Positions 36,578 to 44,238 of a DNA stretch of 64,000 nt are shown in pieces (positions within the stretch are counted from its first letter, which is position 1; each line of letters starts with the position of its first letter). The position numbers and the translations under genes were made by a program. The notes beneath the pieces were generated by a model. It searched no databases. It saw only the letters and a list, made by a program, of their open reading frames with translations, and was not told the DNA's origin. Origin of the DNA: Nitratireductor indicus C115 (GTDB lineage Bacteria; Pseudomonadota; Alphaproteobacteria; Rhizobiales; Rhizobiaceae); the NCBI RefSeq assembly GCF_000300515.1, contig NZ_AMSI01000002.1, forward strand, positions 310,001-374,000, in the 5' to 3' direction.

Positions 36578-36699
36578 AATTTGGGAATAGAACCCCATCG
36601 CGGCCAAGCTGAGATCGCAGATCGATCCGCTTGGCCTGGGCCTGATGGCGCTGCTCACCCGGAGTGCGGCTCTGTCAGGTCTCCTGTTTCGATTGCGTA

Positions 36700-37362
36700 T
36701 TACGATTTGCTGAGATGTGCAAGATCGAGCTCAACGGGCACGATGCGACCGAAAATCATCACCTCGACCAGAGCGCGGCCCTCGTGTGGACCTTCTCCGA
36801 TTTTGATCATCTTACCCGGGTAGCCGGAGAAAGGGCCGCCCTCGACCATCACTTTTTCGCCCTTCGCAAATACTGCTCCTGCATTCTGTGGCACGTCGCG
36901 GAGCGTTGCCAGTTCTGCCTTTATTTTCAATATGCTGGCATCATCAATGAAGAAGGGGCTTTCACCGTCTCCCAGCACTGAGAGTGTATGCTTGATCATC
37001 GCTAAGCCCGCCCATGCCTCGGCTATGTTGGGCACCTTCACGAAAATGTAGTTGGGCCATGCAATCACCCAAATCTGCTTTCCTGGGCTGCCGGTGCGCC
37101 TCCCGCTCATCGTTCGATCCGCCTTTCGAAGCGGAAGCCAATGTTCGATGAGCGCTGCAGACAGAGATTTATCCACATCATTCTCACGGTTCGGCGCCAC
37201 TTTGATGATTGCCCATCGCTTTAGCGGGCCATCCATACCAGCAGCGGCAAGCAATGCCTGCTGCCGTCGGCTCACCTTCATCTGCTTGTCGGATTCAGCG
37301 TAGCACCTATCGAGATTGATATTATCCGCCTCACTCAGCTGCTTGCCGCGCGCCATCATCAT
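36700..37362 (-). CDS. NusG-like transcription antitermination protein
   Basis: 220 residues. After a 45-residue extension the NusG N-domain appears: RWAIIKVAPNRENDVDKSLS and IWVIAWPNYIFVKVPN (the I/V-F-V block). The C-terminal KOW domain is FAKGEKVMVEGGPFSGYPGK and MIFGRIVPVELDLAHL. NusG paralogues such as RfaH and LoaP bind RNA polymerase and suppress termination in specific operons. This one is encoded last in the early operon and just before the late operon, the position of an antiterminator such as lambda Q. Its start overlaps the initiator gene by 32 bases. Confidence 0.82.
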   Translation of the reverse strand: MMMARGKQLSEADNINLDRCYAESDKQMKVSRRQQALLAAAGMDGPLKRWAIIKVAPNRENDVDKSLSAALIEHWLPLRKADRTMSGRRTGSPGKQIWVIAWPNYIFVKVPNIAEAWAGLAMIKHTLSVLGDGESPFFIDDASILKIKAELATLRDVPQNAGAVFAKGEKVMVEGGPFSGYPGKMIKIGEGPHEGRALVEVMIFGRIVPVELDLAHLSKS

Positions 37363-38440
37363 TGCCTTCTGCCTCGTTTGCCCTGATTGCCGCCTCGAAC
37401 TCGCTCAACCCTCCCGGCCCGCCTGCCGGGAAGAACACCACCGGTTGCTTTCCCGGATCGGGAACCCAGAGCCATCCACGACGCTCAAATTCCAAGCGCC
37501 AAGTCTCGAACTCCCTCGATCCGACCTGCACCGGCTCGAACGCCGAGCCGATGTCATGCCATCGCTTGGCGAACCGATGCCCCTGGCGCAACCGCGCTTT
37601 CTGGTACAGCGTGGACACCAGCGGCCACCCCTTTTCGGCCTCACCTTCTGCCGTCAGTAGGTGAGCCAGTATCCAGGCGCACCATGGCTTGCTGAAAGGC
37701 GTCGCATGTTCGTTGAAGGGCTGCGCGGCTGGCGCCGGAAGCTTCTCCCAACGTCTTTCCGCGAGGTAGACACCGAAGGTACAGATCGTGGTGCGCCCGC
37801 CGACATTGGCGTGAGCAAGATAGTCACTGATCCTCTCGACCGCAGTCTGCCGCTCCTCAGGCGTCAGGCCGAAAGCTGCCGACAGAGCCTTGGGTTCGCT
37901 ATCGGTCACGTAAGTTGGCCACTTCGGATGGACACGCTTGAGCCATCGCTCGACCTGCTTTCTGTCTTCCAATTGCCCGCGCGATTTTTCTTCTTCGTTT
38001 TGTGGGGTCGTTAAGGAGGGGTCGTTAATAGGTGCCGGTTCTGAACCGGCAGGGGGTGCCGGCTCAGAACCGGCAGGGGGTGCCGATATACCGGCAGGGG
38101 TGCCGACCTGTCGGCAGGGGGTATCCGCCTCTTCAACCGTCGCGACGGAAGGGTGCACGGGATCAAGAACAACGCGATAGACATGTGCACTATCGCGCCC
38201 GCTGTCACTCGCCTGCACGAAGCGCTCAAGATATCCGGCCTTGACCAGCCGCTCGATCGCATCAAATACGGTCGAGCGTGCGCAGCCCATCTCGTCGGCC
38301 ATCTTCACCTGGCTGCGGCGGCACCAGCCCAGATCATCGGTATGACGGCCCAACACACAGAGCACCTGCAAATCACGCGGCTTTAGAGATCGATCGGTTG
38401 CCGCTCTTGCCGGGATAATTGAAAGACGAGGTCCGCTCAT
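37331..38440 (-). CDS. Replication initiator-like protein with winged helix
   Basis: 369 residues. The N-terminal winged helix (LKPRDLQVLCVLGRHTDDLG, MADEMGCARSTVFDAIERLV) is like that of phage replication proteins. A low-complexity linker with PAGSEPAP repeats (about 108-136) is encoded by DNA iterons at 38031..38118. The C-terminal domain (WLKRVHPKWPTYVTDSEPKA onward) is helical. This resembles lambda O: a DNA-binding N-terminus, origin repeats inside the gene, and a C-terminus that would recruit helicase. No phage helicase is seen, so host DnaB is the likely partner. It is the penultimate gene of the early operon. Confidence 0.72.
   Translation of the reverse strand: MSGPRLSIIPARAATDRSLKPRDLQVLCVLGRHTDDLGWCRRSQVKMADEMGCARSTVFDAIERLVKAGYLERFVQASDSGRDSAHVYRVVLDPVHPSVATVEEADTPCRQVGTPAGISAPPAGSEPAPPAGSEPAPINDPSLTTPQNEEEKSRGQLEDRKQVERWLKRVHPKWPTYVTDSEPKALSAAFGLTPEERQTAVERISDYLAHANVGGRTTICTFGVYLAERRWEKLPAPAAQPFNEHATPFSKPWCAWILAHLLTAEGEAEKGWPLVSTLYQKARLRQGHRFAKRWHDIGSAFEPVQVGSREFETWRLEFERRGWLWVPDPGKQPVVFFPAGGPGGLSEFEAAIRANEAEGNDDGARQAAE
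38031..38118. repeat. Four dyad-containing iterons, candidate phage origin
   Basis: Four consecutive repeats start with GGTGCC at 38031, 38055, 38079 and 38099 (units of 24, 24, 20 and 20 bases). Each holds a dyad: GCCGGTTCTGAACCGGC, GCCGGCTCAGAACCGGC, GCCGATATACCGGC and GCCGACCTGTCGGC. Two GGGGTCGTTAA repeats and an AT-rich stretch (37981-38030) lie next to them. All are inside the initiator gene, as the lambda origin lies inside gene O. Confidence 0.72.
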
Positions 38441-39132
38441 TCTGCCGCCTCCACCATCATGGCTTCAAGCGCACGATCGCCCCACTGGGCGGCCATGGCG
38501 TCCGCCATTCCGGGAAAGAAGCGTGACCGCTCCTTTCCCCGATCCTTGCCGGGCGACATGCGCCAGACGCGGTTCCAGGCACGCCATTCGTCGCTGCCCT
38601 TCTCTGGTTCCGGCAGGCGGTCAGTCTCGGTCAGTGGCAACAGGCCGCGCAGATACCAGCCCGTTGCCTTGTATTCGGGATGACCGAACCAGAATGGCTG
38701 CACCATGTGCGGCGCCGGCAGGTCCGCAGGCATCCGGTCCCGGGCGAGATCATGCATTTCCGGATTTTCAATTGCCACGCGCTCAATCGGCGCGCGCCAG
38801 CACACCGTGAAGAGGTCGACACCTTCTTCGAACTCCGTTTTCAGGTCGTTCCAGCTGCGACCGCGCGGCAGCTTTTTGGGAGGCGTCATCTTGCCCGGCC
38901 CTGACAGCCAACGTCTTCCCGAGCGACATAATCGCGTGCAAGGCGGATGCGCCACGATCAGCAGATCCCAGCCATCCGTCAGCACGGGCCGCACATCACC
39001 GACGATATGCCTGTTGCTGCCATCTTCGGCCGGCAACAGGTCGCAAGACCAGGCATCGTGCCCGTGTTTGGAAAAGGCCCGCCGCACAATCCCCGAATAT
39101 TCGCATGCCACAAGCACGCGCATGCCGCTCAT
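38437..39132 (-). CDS. C5-cytosine methyltransferase-like protein
   Basis: 231 residues from ATG 39132 (overlap ATGA with the gene before). Seen motifs: MRVLVACEYSGIVRRAF (motif I-like), IVAHPPCTRLCRSG (motif IV, PPC with catalytic Cys) and VAIENPEMHD (motif VI-like ENP). The protein is short for a DNA C5 methyltransferase and a target-recognition domain is not obvious. Phage proteins of this type are annotated as DNA cytosine methyltransferases; protection of phage DNA from host restriction is the likely role. Confidence 0.75.
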   Translation of the reverse strand: MSGMRVLVACEYSGIVRRAFSKHGHDAWSCDLLPAEDGSNRHIVGDVRPVLTDGWDLLIVAHPPCTRLCRSGRRWLSGPGKMTPPKKLPRGRSWNDLKTEFEEGVDLFTVCWRAPIERVAIENPEMHDLARDRMPADLPAPHMVQPFWFGHPEYKATGWYLRGLLPLTETDRLPEPEKGSDEWRAWNRVWRMSPGKDRGKERSRFFPGMADAMAAQWGDRALEAMMVEAAE

Positions 39133-39677
39133 CCCGCCTTCCTCCATGCCTGAAAATCCTGTCGCAGCGCGCGCCATCTGTCGGCGGCGTCGGTGTTCTG
39201 GTTGAGTTCGCTTCGCGAAGTGATGCCGAGTACGGAGCGCAGCTTCTGGGCCGCGCGTTCATCCGTGAGCGGGCGTTCAAGCCCGTGGCGCTGTTCGAGA
39301 AAGGCCTTGAAGGCAGGCTCCGCGCATTTCATCGCGGCTTCGGCGGCATAGTCTGGCGCGGCCCCTTCCCGCCGGCTGCCCTGGCCAGTTTCCGCGTTTG
39401 GCGGCGTCTTGCGCAATGCCTCTATCGCGCGATCGAGAAGGGCGAGAAGAAAGCCCACCATGGCAGGCGAAGCCGCCATGAACTCGACTTCCTCGAAGGT
39501 CGCCGCGTCGCAGCGCATGAGCGTGATCAACGCGCCATGCTCATCCTCGCCGACGATCATCTCGCCCATATCGTCGGCAGCACGCCGCCAATTGCCCGGC
39601 GCGACGGCGGCAAGCCTGGCGCGAATGCGGCGCAGCTGCTCGGCCTCGATCTGGCGCGGGTTCGGAGCGGCGTTCAT
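39129..39677 (-). CDS. Hypothetical early phage protein
   Basis: 182 residues. Contains GNWRRAADDMGEMIVGEDEH followed by a helical region (MVGFLLALLDRAIEALRKTP) and a C-terminal helix-rich part. Similar small proteins with the 'GEMIVGEDE...A..I..M' pattern are common in rhizobial prophages near replication genes. Function unknown; overlapped by four bases on each side. Confidence 0.65.
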   Translation of the reverse strand: MNAAPNPRQIEAEQLRRIRARLAAVAPGNWRRAADDMGEMIVGEDEHGALITLMRCDAATFEEVEFMAASPAMVGFLLALLDRAIEALRKTPPNAETGQGSRREGAAPDYAAEAAMKCAEPAFKAFLEQRHGLERPLTDERAAQKLRSVLGITSRSELNQNTDAADRWRALRQDFQAWRKAG

Positions 39678-40030
39678 GGGCGCACCCCGTCACCGGCATC
39701 GACTGCCTCGCAGACCATGGATCGAGCCATGTCACGCCGCTTCTGGTTCTGCAGATGCGTGACCATTTCCAGATGGTCGATGCGCACGCAAAGCCGTTGC
39801 CGGCACTTGTGGTCTATCTGCTTTCGACCGGGAATGAAGCCGTGCTCGTTCGTCCATGAGACCTTGTGGACGGCCACGGTCTGCCCATCGAGGGACATCC
39901 GGGGATAGCCGCCGCCTCGGCCTTCGCCGCTCGTTGGTCCGGTCCATAGATGGCATGCTGTCAGATAGCCTGTATCGACCACCTCGACACGCGCCATGAT
40001 TTTGCGGCGTATGCGTTCCCGCCTGGTCAA
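39674..40030 (-). CDS. HNH nuclease-like protein
   Basis: 118 residues. The core TVAVHKVSWTNEHG, KQIDHKCRQRLCVRIDHLEM and TLQNQKRR-like tail are the HNH pattern of phage NUMOD/HNH_3 nucleases (H of DHKC, N/R, and CVRIDHLE). Such proteins nick or cut DNA; in phages some assist packaging and others are homing enzymes. It is set within the overlapping early operon rather than interrupting a gene, so it is probably not a recent homing insertion. Confidence 0.8.
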   Translation of the reverse strand: MTRRERIRRKIMARVEVVDTGYLTACHLWTGPTSGEGRGGGYPRMSLDGQTVAVHKVSWTNEHGFIPGRKQIDHKCRQRLCVRIDHLEMVTHLQNQKRRDMARSMVCEAVDAGDGVRP

Positions 40031-40314
40031 CCCATCCTCCCGTGCTTGCGCATCACTGTCTCAAGCGACTTCGCGGCAAGCTCCAGCGCACGCCGCGCGC
40101 GCACTTCCTGCAACCCCGCGAATTTGGCCTGTTGCAGCGCGTCGGAAGCAGCAGCCACCTTGCGGCAGGCCCGCATGATCTCGGCATCGGGCTTTGCCAC
40201 CTGCACACGCGGAGCAGGCACACGAAGCTTTTCCACCTCTTCGAGAAGAACCTTGCCGACCACGCTGGAGAGTCGGCGCTTGATGCCGTCGATCTGGTCG
40301 ATTGGTGCGCTCAT
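40027..40314 (-). CDS. Small helical early protein
   Basis: 95 residues from ATG 40314 (MSAPIDQIDGIKRRLSSVVG). All-helical with a basic, alanine-rich C-terminal half (ASDALQQAKFAGLQEVRARR). Unknown. Overlaps both neighbours by four bases. Confidence 0.62.
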   Translation of the reverse strand: MSAPIDQIDGIKRRLSSVVGKVLLEEVEKLRVPAPRVQVAKPDAEIMRACRKVAAASDALQQAKFAGLQEVRARRALELAAKSLETVMRKHGRMG

Positions 40315-40604
40315 GCCCCGGCCCCTTCCGCAAACGCAGCCATGGCATCGCAAAACCGCGCGAGCCCATCTGCAAGGCCGTCCGCGATCCGCCCCCGCTC
40401 ATCGCGCGTGGCGCGCATTGCCGTGATCCGGAACAGCACGAAGCGCTCCCCCGCATCGAAACGCCGCCTGCGGCAGATGGCCGTAACGACTTCCTGATGC
40501 GTCAGAAGGATCGCGTCGGGCACGGCAAGCAGAAGCCGCGCGAGCGCGCGGTCACCGTCCGCATCGTGCATCTGCCGCAGGATCGGCAGCATGGAATCCG
40601 TCAT
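40311..40604 (-). CDS. Small helical early protein
   Basis: 97 residues from ATG 40604 (MTDSMLPILRQMHDADGDRA). Helical, Ala/Arg-rich; contains DAILLTHQEVVTAICRRRRF and GERFVLFRITAMRATRD. No family recognised. Four-base overlaps on both sides show it belongs to the operon. Confidence 0.62.
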   Translation of the reverse strand: MTDSMLPILRQMHDADGDRALARLLLAVPDAILLTHQEVVTAICRRRRFDAGERFVLFRITAMRATRDERGRIADGLADGLARFCDAMAAFAEGAGA

Positions 40605-40930
40605 GGCTGCTCTCCATTGCTTGAGGCATGGTGTGGCCGCTGTTTCACGTTGCACCCGGTGAAACAGTTTGATTTTTCGGGATTTTCCATTTGCGAAAGG
40701 GGCGGCAGGTAATAGTCGCGCACATCCCTGCCGAGGAAATCGCAAAGTGCGATCACCTTCTCGACAGACACATTCGAGCCACCTGCCGCGCGGGAGAGAT
40801 CGGAGATCGTCACCCCGATTTCACGGGCGAGCGTCCGATATCCCCTGTCGTCGGCGCGCAGGGTAGACCGGCAATCGCGCGCAAAGCGCCGCCAATCGAA
40901 AGAGGCCCGTGCCGCGTCGGAGGTCAGCAT
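40601..40930 (-). CDS. HTH (Cro/CI-type) regulator
   Basis: 109 residues. The DNA-binding helices are RTLAREIGVTISDLSRAAGG and SVEKVIALCDFLGRD, a standard XRE fold, followed by a short tail (YYLPPLSQMENPEKS). A small operon-internal regulator. The last third of its gene contains the dyad at 40640..40667. Confidence 0.75.
   Translation of the reverse strand: MLTSDAARASFDWRRFARDCRSTLRADDRGYRTLAREIGVTISDLSRAAGGSNVSVEKVIALCDFLGRDVRDYYLPPLSQMENPEKSNCFTGCNVKQRPHHASSNGEQP
40640..40667. promoter_or_regulatory. Split parS-like dyad, copy 1
   Basis: CTGTTTCAC-N10-GTGAAACAG, 9-bp perfect arms separated by ten bases. The arms joined without the spacer give TGTTTCACGTGAAACA, the bacterial parS palindrome. 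A second copy with the same spacing is at 49974..50001. A T-rich tail (TTTGATTTTT) follows on the + strand, so a rightward terminator is an alternative reading. Confidence 0.5.
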
Positions 40931-41238
40931 GGCAGCCCCTCCCCCTCACCCCAGCGGTGTTGCCCGCCATGGACGAGCGTCACGCCATGGGCGGCGGGCG
41001 GATGCCCCAGCGCCGCCCAAAGCGCTGCGCGCGGCTCCGGTGAGGCAAGCCGCCCCATCCAGGCCATATGAAATTCGACATTCGTCACCCCTGCCCGCTT
41101 GCGCATGTCGGCACGGAAGGCCCGCACGATTTCCGTGCGCCGCCACGGTTCCCCGCTATCGGAAACGCAGAACTCGGCGCGCGCCCGCAGGAACAGCGAC
41201 AGCATGACGGGGGAGAAGTCGGGGCGAGGAAGCGTCAT
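40924..41238 (-). CDS. Hypothetical early phage protein
   Basis: 104 residues from ATG 41238 (MTLPRPDFSPVMLSLFLRAR). Contains FRADMRKRAGVTNVEFHMAW, a helical region with a Trp-containing tail (ALWAALGHPPAAHGV). Unknown function. Coupled to both neighbours by overlaps. Confidence 0.6.
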   Translation of the reverse strand: MTLPRPDFSPVMLSLFLRARAEFCVSDSGEPWRRTEIVRAFRADMRKRAGVTNVEFHMAWMGRLASPEPRAALWAALGHPPAAHGVTLVHGGQHRWGEGEGLPC

Positions 41239-41477
41239 TCCGGCATCTCCTTCAAGCGCGCTCGAAGAAGGAAATTCGTCCAGGCCAAGTCGAGTGCGGC
41301 CTTTGCCGCGTGCTCGTCTTTCGCCGTGCCGGACGGGCCGGAGAGATTGTCTCCGACAAACATGCGCCAACGCCACTTCTCGGCACCGATCGGCGGGAAG
41401 ACCGCACCGACTTCCACGCAACCGGAGAAGGCGGTGTGACGACCATGGCGATAGGAAGATTTCTTCCACCGGATCAT
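41235..41477 (-). CDS. Hypothetical early phage protein
   Basis: 80 residues, MIRWKKSSYRHGRHTAFSGC and KWRWRMFVGDNLSGPSGTAK, then helix EHAAKAALDLAWTNFLLRAR. The aromatic/basic N-terminal half and C-terminal helix resemble small rhizobial prophage proteins of unknown role. Overlaps its neighbours by four bases. Confidence 0.6.
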   Translation of the reverse strand: MIRWKKSSYRHGRHTAFSGCVEVGAVFPPIGAEKWRWRMFVGDNLSGPSGTAKDEHAAKAALDLAWTNFLLRARLKEMPE

Positions 41478-42610
41478 TCCGCCGCCTCCCCCGCCTCATA
41501 TCCCCATGCGTCCCATCCGGGCCGGGGTGAACGGCAGAAAAGCTCCAGCCTGGCCATGGCCGGATAAAGCCGCTCGATTGTCTCGGCATAGAATTCCGGC
41601 TTGGCGCTGTGTCGCCCCTTGCGCTCGCGGTGCACCGTCTCTGGCTGCGATCCGGGCAGCGGTGCTGCAACATCGCCGCGCCGACCGATCAAAAGCAGTT
41701 CGTGCCGGTCGCGGCCCCAATATCCGGTTCCGGCGACTTCCTTGTCCCAAATCCAGTGGTGCACATAGGTGAAGCCACAGCCTTCCATCACGCGCAAGGC
41801 ATCCGGCAACATGGGGTTTGTCGCCCAAAGGAAGAGCACGGCAGGCCAGTCGCCGCCGATAAGCCGCGTCATCAAGGCGACAATCTCATCCGTGGGCATG
41901 GTGGGATAATGGTTCTCGGCGCTCTTCTCGCGCCCGGTCACCTCAGAGCGCACGCCATACCGCCACGGAGGATCCGCATAGTAGACGGGATAGGCCCGCT
42001 CGACCGCTTCAGGCGCAGACGCCCGCCCCTTCTCGGCCACAATATCCATATGCGCCAGCCGCACGGCGTGCCGCGCCTTCTGGTTTTCCGCCCGCAAATC
42101 CTTGGCGACCTTCATCAGCTCGCGGCGGTTCTCCGTTTCGGGCATGAATGCGGTTTTGATGGTCTTGCGCGCCGGCTGCTTCACGCCGTCCCGGCCCTCG
42201 ACCTCATCATGGTGGGGAATTTCCCCACCCTTCACCAGGCGCTTGCGAACGGCGCTCACCGTCTTGTGGTCGACGCCCACCATGGCCGCGATGGCGCGTG
42301 AGGAGATCGACAGCGTATCCCGCAATTGATCCTCGATCACCGCCTTCTTCTGCGCGCTGGAAAGGTGCCGGCGCGAAACGTTCAGCTCCCGCGCAAGTTT
42401 GCGCTTTTCAGCTTCCGTCAGACCCTTGCGCACGAAGCGCGGCCAATCCACCAGGCCAAGGCTCTCGCAGATGGCGACGCGATGGTGTCCGTCCAGGATT
42501 TCGCCGTTCTCGTCATACTCGACAGGCACAAGCACGCCGTGCTCCACGATGGACGCTTCCAGCGCGGCATATTCTTCGGCGGTCAGGGCTGGCAGGAGCT
42601 GATATTTCAT
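41474..42610 (-). CDS. ParB-like domain fused to MT-A70 adenine methyltransferase
   Basis: 378 residues. The ParB/Srx-like N-domain has LDGHHRVAI (DGHHR at 40-44), then an HTH-like segment SSRAIAAMVGVDHKTVSAVR (103-122), and the MT-A70 domain from about 205 with catalytic DPPW at 213-216 and FLWATNPMLPDALRVM. It probably methylates adenine N6 in DNA, with the N-terminal part choosing the site. Such fusions occur in phage DNA. The HTH and the DGHHR motif recall KorB/ParB proteins that bind palindromic operators. Its stop overlaps the 80-residue gene and its start the GapR-like gene. Confidence 0.85.
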   Translation of the reverse strand: MKYQLLPALTAEEYAALEASIVEHGVLVPVEYDENGEILDGHHRVAICESLGLVDWPRFVRKGLTEAEKRKLARELNVSRRHLSSAQKKAVIEDQLRDTLSISSRAIAAMVGVDHKTVSAVRKRLVKGGEIPHHDEVEGRDGVKQPARKTIKTAFMPETENRRELMKVAKDLRAENQKARHAVRLAHMDIVAEKGRASAPEAVERAYPVYYADPPWRYGVRSEVTGREKSAENHYPTMPTDEIVALMTRLIGGDWPAVLFLWATNPMLPDALRVMEGCGFTYVHHWIWDKEVAGTGYWGRDRHELLLIGRRGDVAAPLPGSQPETVHRERKGRHSAKPEFYAETIERLYPAMARLELFCRSPRPGWDAWGYEAGEAAE

Positions 42611-42939
42611 CAGTCCATCCCCAGCGCGGCCTTGTAGAGATCAAGCACGGCCTCGGCCTCATGACGTGCCGCCTGATCCATCTTGCGCAGCTTCACCAGT
42701 GCGCGCACGGCCTTGGTGTCGAACCCCATGGCCTTGCACTCGGCATAGATTTCCTTGCGGTCATCGGAGAGCGCGTCGATATCCTCCTGCACCCGCTCTA
42801 TCCGCTCGATGAAGGCGCGCAGCTGTCCCGCCGCGATGGTCTGCGGGCCTTCTGCCTCATCGGCCTCCGCCGCCATTTTCTTGCCCGGGCGCTCACGTGC
42901 GGGGCCGCGCGGCTCATAGGGATCGTAGGCGTCCATCAC
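42610..42939 (-). CDS. GapR-like (DUF2312) DNA-binding protein
   Basis: 109 residues. After an acidic/basic N-terminal tail the GapR core follows: LRAFIERIERVQEDIDALSD, KEIYAECKAMGFDTKAVRAL and KLRKMDQAARHEAEAVLDLY. GapR in Caulobacter is an essential nucleoid protein that binds overtwisted DNA and stimulates topoisomerases ahead of replication and transcription. The phage copy, encoded beside the sliding clamp, may serve phage replication or compete with the host protein. Its stop overlaps the ParB-methyltransferase start by one base. Confidence 0.85.
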   Translation of the reverse strand: MMDAYDPYEPRGPARERPGKKMAAEADEAEGPQTIAAGQLRAFIERIERVQEDIDALSDDRKEIYAECKAMGFDTKAVRALVKLRKMDQAARHEAEAVLDLYKAALGMD

Positions 42940-44078
42940 GCAGCCGCCTGGGCATGCGTCCAGTCCTTCAGCGTCGAAAGCGCAAGGTCCGAGGAGGCCC
43001 CGCCGCGCATCGGCATCATCACGGCATAGGGCGCGCCGGCCCCGCGCAGCAGCGCCGCGCTACCCGGGCTGGAAACCATCAGCCGCACCACGTCGTCATG
43101 GTCGAACTGGGCCAGCGCCGCGCCGAGATAGCGCGCATTGAACTCGATCGATCCCGGATCCTTGACGCCGATGGTCGCCGTTTCGGTGAGGTATTCCCGC
43201 GCCAGCACTGGCAGGTCGATCGTCGTGTAGCCGCACACGACCAGCCCGTCGGCATCATAGGCAATGCCAACGCCATGCCTACGGAGGCCGGCACAGGCGA
43301 GAACGTCATGCATTCGGTTGATCGCCCCGGCGAGCACGCGGCGGTCTGCGCGGATCTCGATCGCACCGGCAGTGTCCGGCACCACACGCCGCCAGTCCGG
43401 ATAATTGCCGTCGATCAGCTTGGCGGTCAGCGTCATGCCTGGCAGCGTGAAGCGCATCGCCTGGCGCTTGGTGTCCAGCCGCACCGCCTTTGCCGGCGCG
43501 AGCGCGGCGAGCAGCGCCACGGTGTTGGTGGTGATGATCGGCCGGCCCATCTCTGCCGCCGAGAGCGCGACGGGGAAAACGCCCATGCGATGGCCGTCCG
43601 TCGCCACCATGTGGCCCTCGTCGAGGCAGATCCCGTTCAGGTAGTAGCGCGTGTCCTCATAGGAAACGAACGCCTTGCAGAAGCGCAGGCCATCGCGAAA
43701 CGCCTCCCCGTCGACGGCGATTTCGGTCGAAAATTCGCCGCTGGGATCGAGCGCTTCCCATTCGACGGTCGGCAGGTCATAGCGTCCGCCGGGAAAGATC
43801 AGCGTCGCCCCCTGCGCCCCGGCCTCGATCGAGATATTTGCATCCCGCCCGACATGCCGCACCAGCGCCGCGAGCGGGCGAAGCAGGATAGCCGCCCTGC
43901 CCTTCGCCCGCGTGCACGCCAGTTGCACCGACAGATACTCGTCGAGATTGGTGCCGGAGAGGGTAGCACCGTCGAACTGCACGGTTTCGAGCAGCGGCGC
44001 GGTCGCGCGGCGCGGCACCACCTTCGACATGAGGGATAACGCGCCCTTGAGCGCGCCGGCTGTCGTCTCAAGTTTCAT
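42936..44078 (-). CDS. Phage DNA polymerase sliding clamp (DnaN-like)
   Basis: 380 residues from ATG 44078 (MKLETTAGALKGALSLMSKV). Contains GTNLDEYLSVQLACTRAKGR, HMVATDGHRMGVFPVALSAA and LIDGNYPDWRRVVPDTAG, all signature blocks of bacterial beta clamps, and a C-terminal end near VMMPMR. The ring tethers the polymerase to DNA. No phage polymerase is seen here, so it presumably works with host Pol III or replaces the host clamp. Coupled to the GapR-like gene by overlap. Confidence 0.9.
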   Translation of the reverse strand: MKLETTAGALKGALSLMSKVVPRRATAPLLETVQFDGATLSGTNLDEYLSVQLACTRAKGRAAILLRPLAALVRHVGRDANISIEAGAQGATLIFPGGRYDLPTVEWEALDPSGEFSTEIAVDGEAFRDGLRFCKAFVSYEDTRYYLNGICLDEGHMVATDGHRMGVFPVALSAAEMGRPIITTNTVALLAALAPAKAVRLDTKRQAMRFTLPGMTLTAKLIDGNYPDWRRVVPDTAGAIEIRADRRVLAGAINRMHDVLACAGLRRHGVGIAYDADGLVVCGYTTIDLPVLAREYLTETATIGVKDPGSIEFNARYLGAALAQFDHDDVVRLMVSSPGSAALLRGAGAPYAVMMPMRGGASSDLALSTLKDWTHAQAAA

Positions 44079-44238
44079 GGCAGTTTCCTTTCCGGTTTTC
44101 CGCGCGCGCCCGCTTGAGCGCCGCGTCGTGAAACGGGTTGCTGTGTTCGACATCCATCGCAGCCACTTCATCGGGAAAGCGATCGGCAAGGCCCCATCCG
44201 GGCATGCGCAGGTTCGGGCTGGGCTGATTGCTGCGCAT
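44068..44238 (-). CDS. Small hypothetical early protein
   Basis: 56 residues from ATG 44238 (MRSNQPSPNLRMPGWGLADR). Its end overlaps the clamp start by eleven bases and its start overlaps the small membrane protein stop by one base. Polar with a basic tail; unknown. Confidence 0.5.
   Translation of the reverse strand: MRSNQPSPNLRMPGWGLADRFPDEVAAMDVEHSNPFHDAALKRARAENRKGNCHET

Noticed and set aside
39674-40030. HNH gene as a homing endonuclease insertion
   Set aside because: It is joined to both neighbours by four-base overlaps and interrupts no gene, so it looks like an ordinary operon member.
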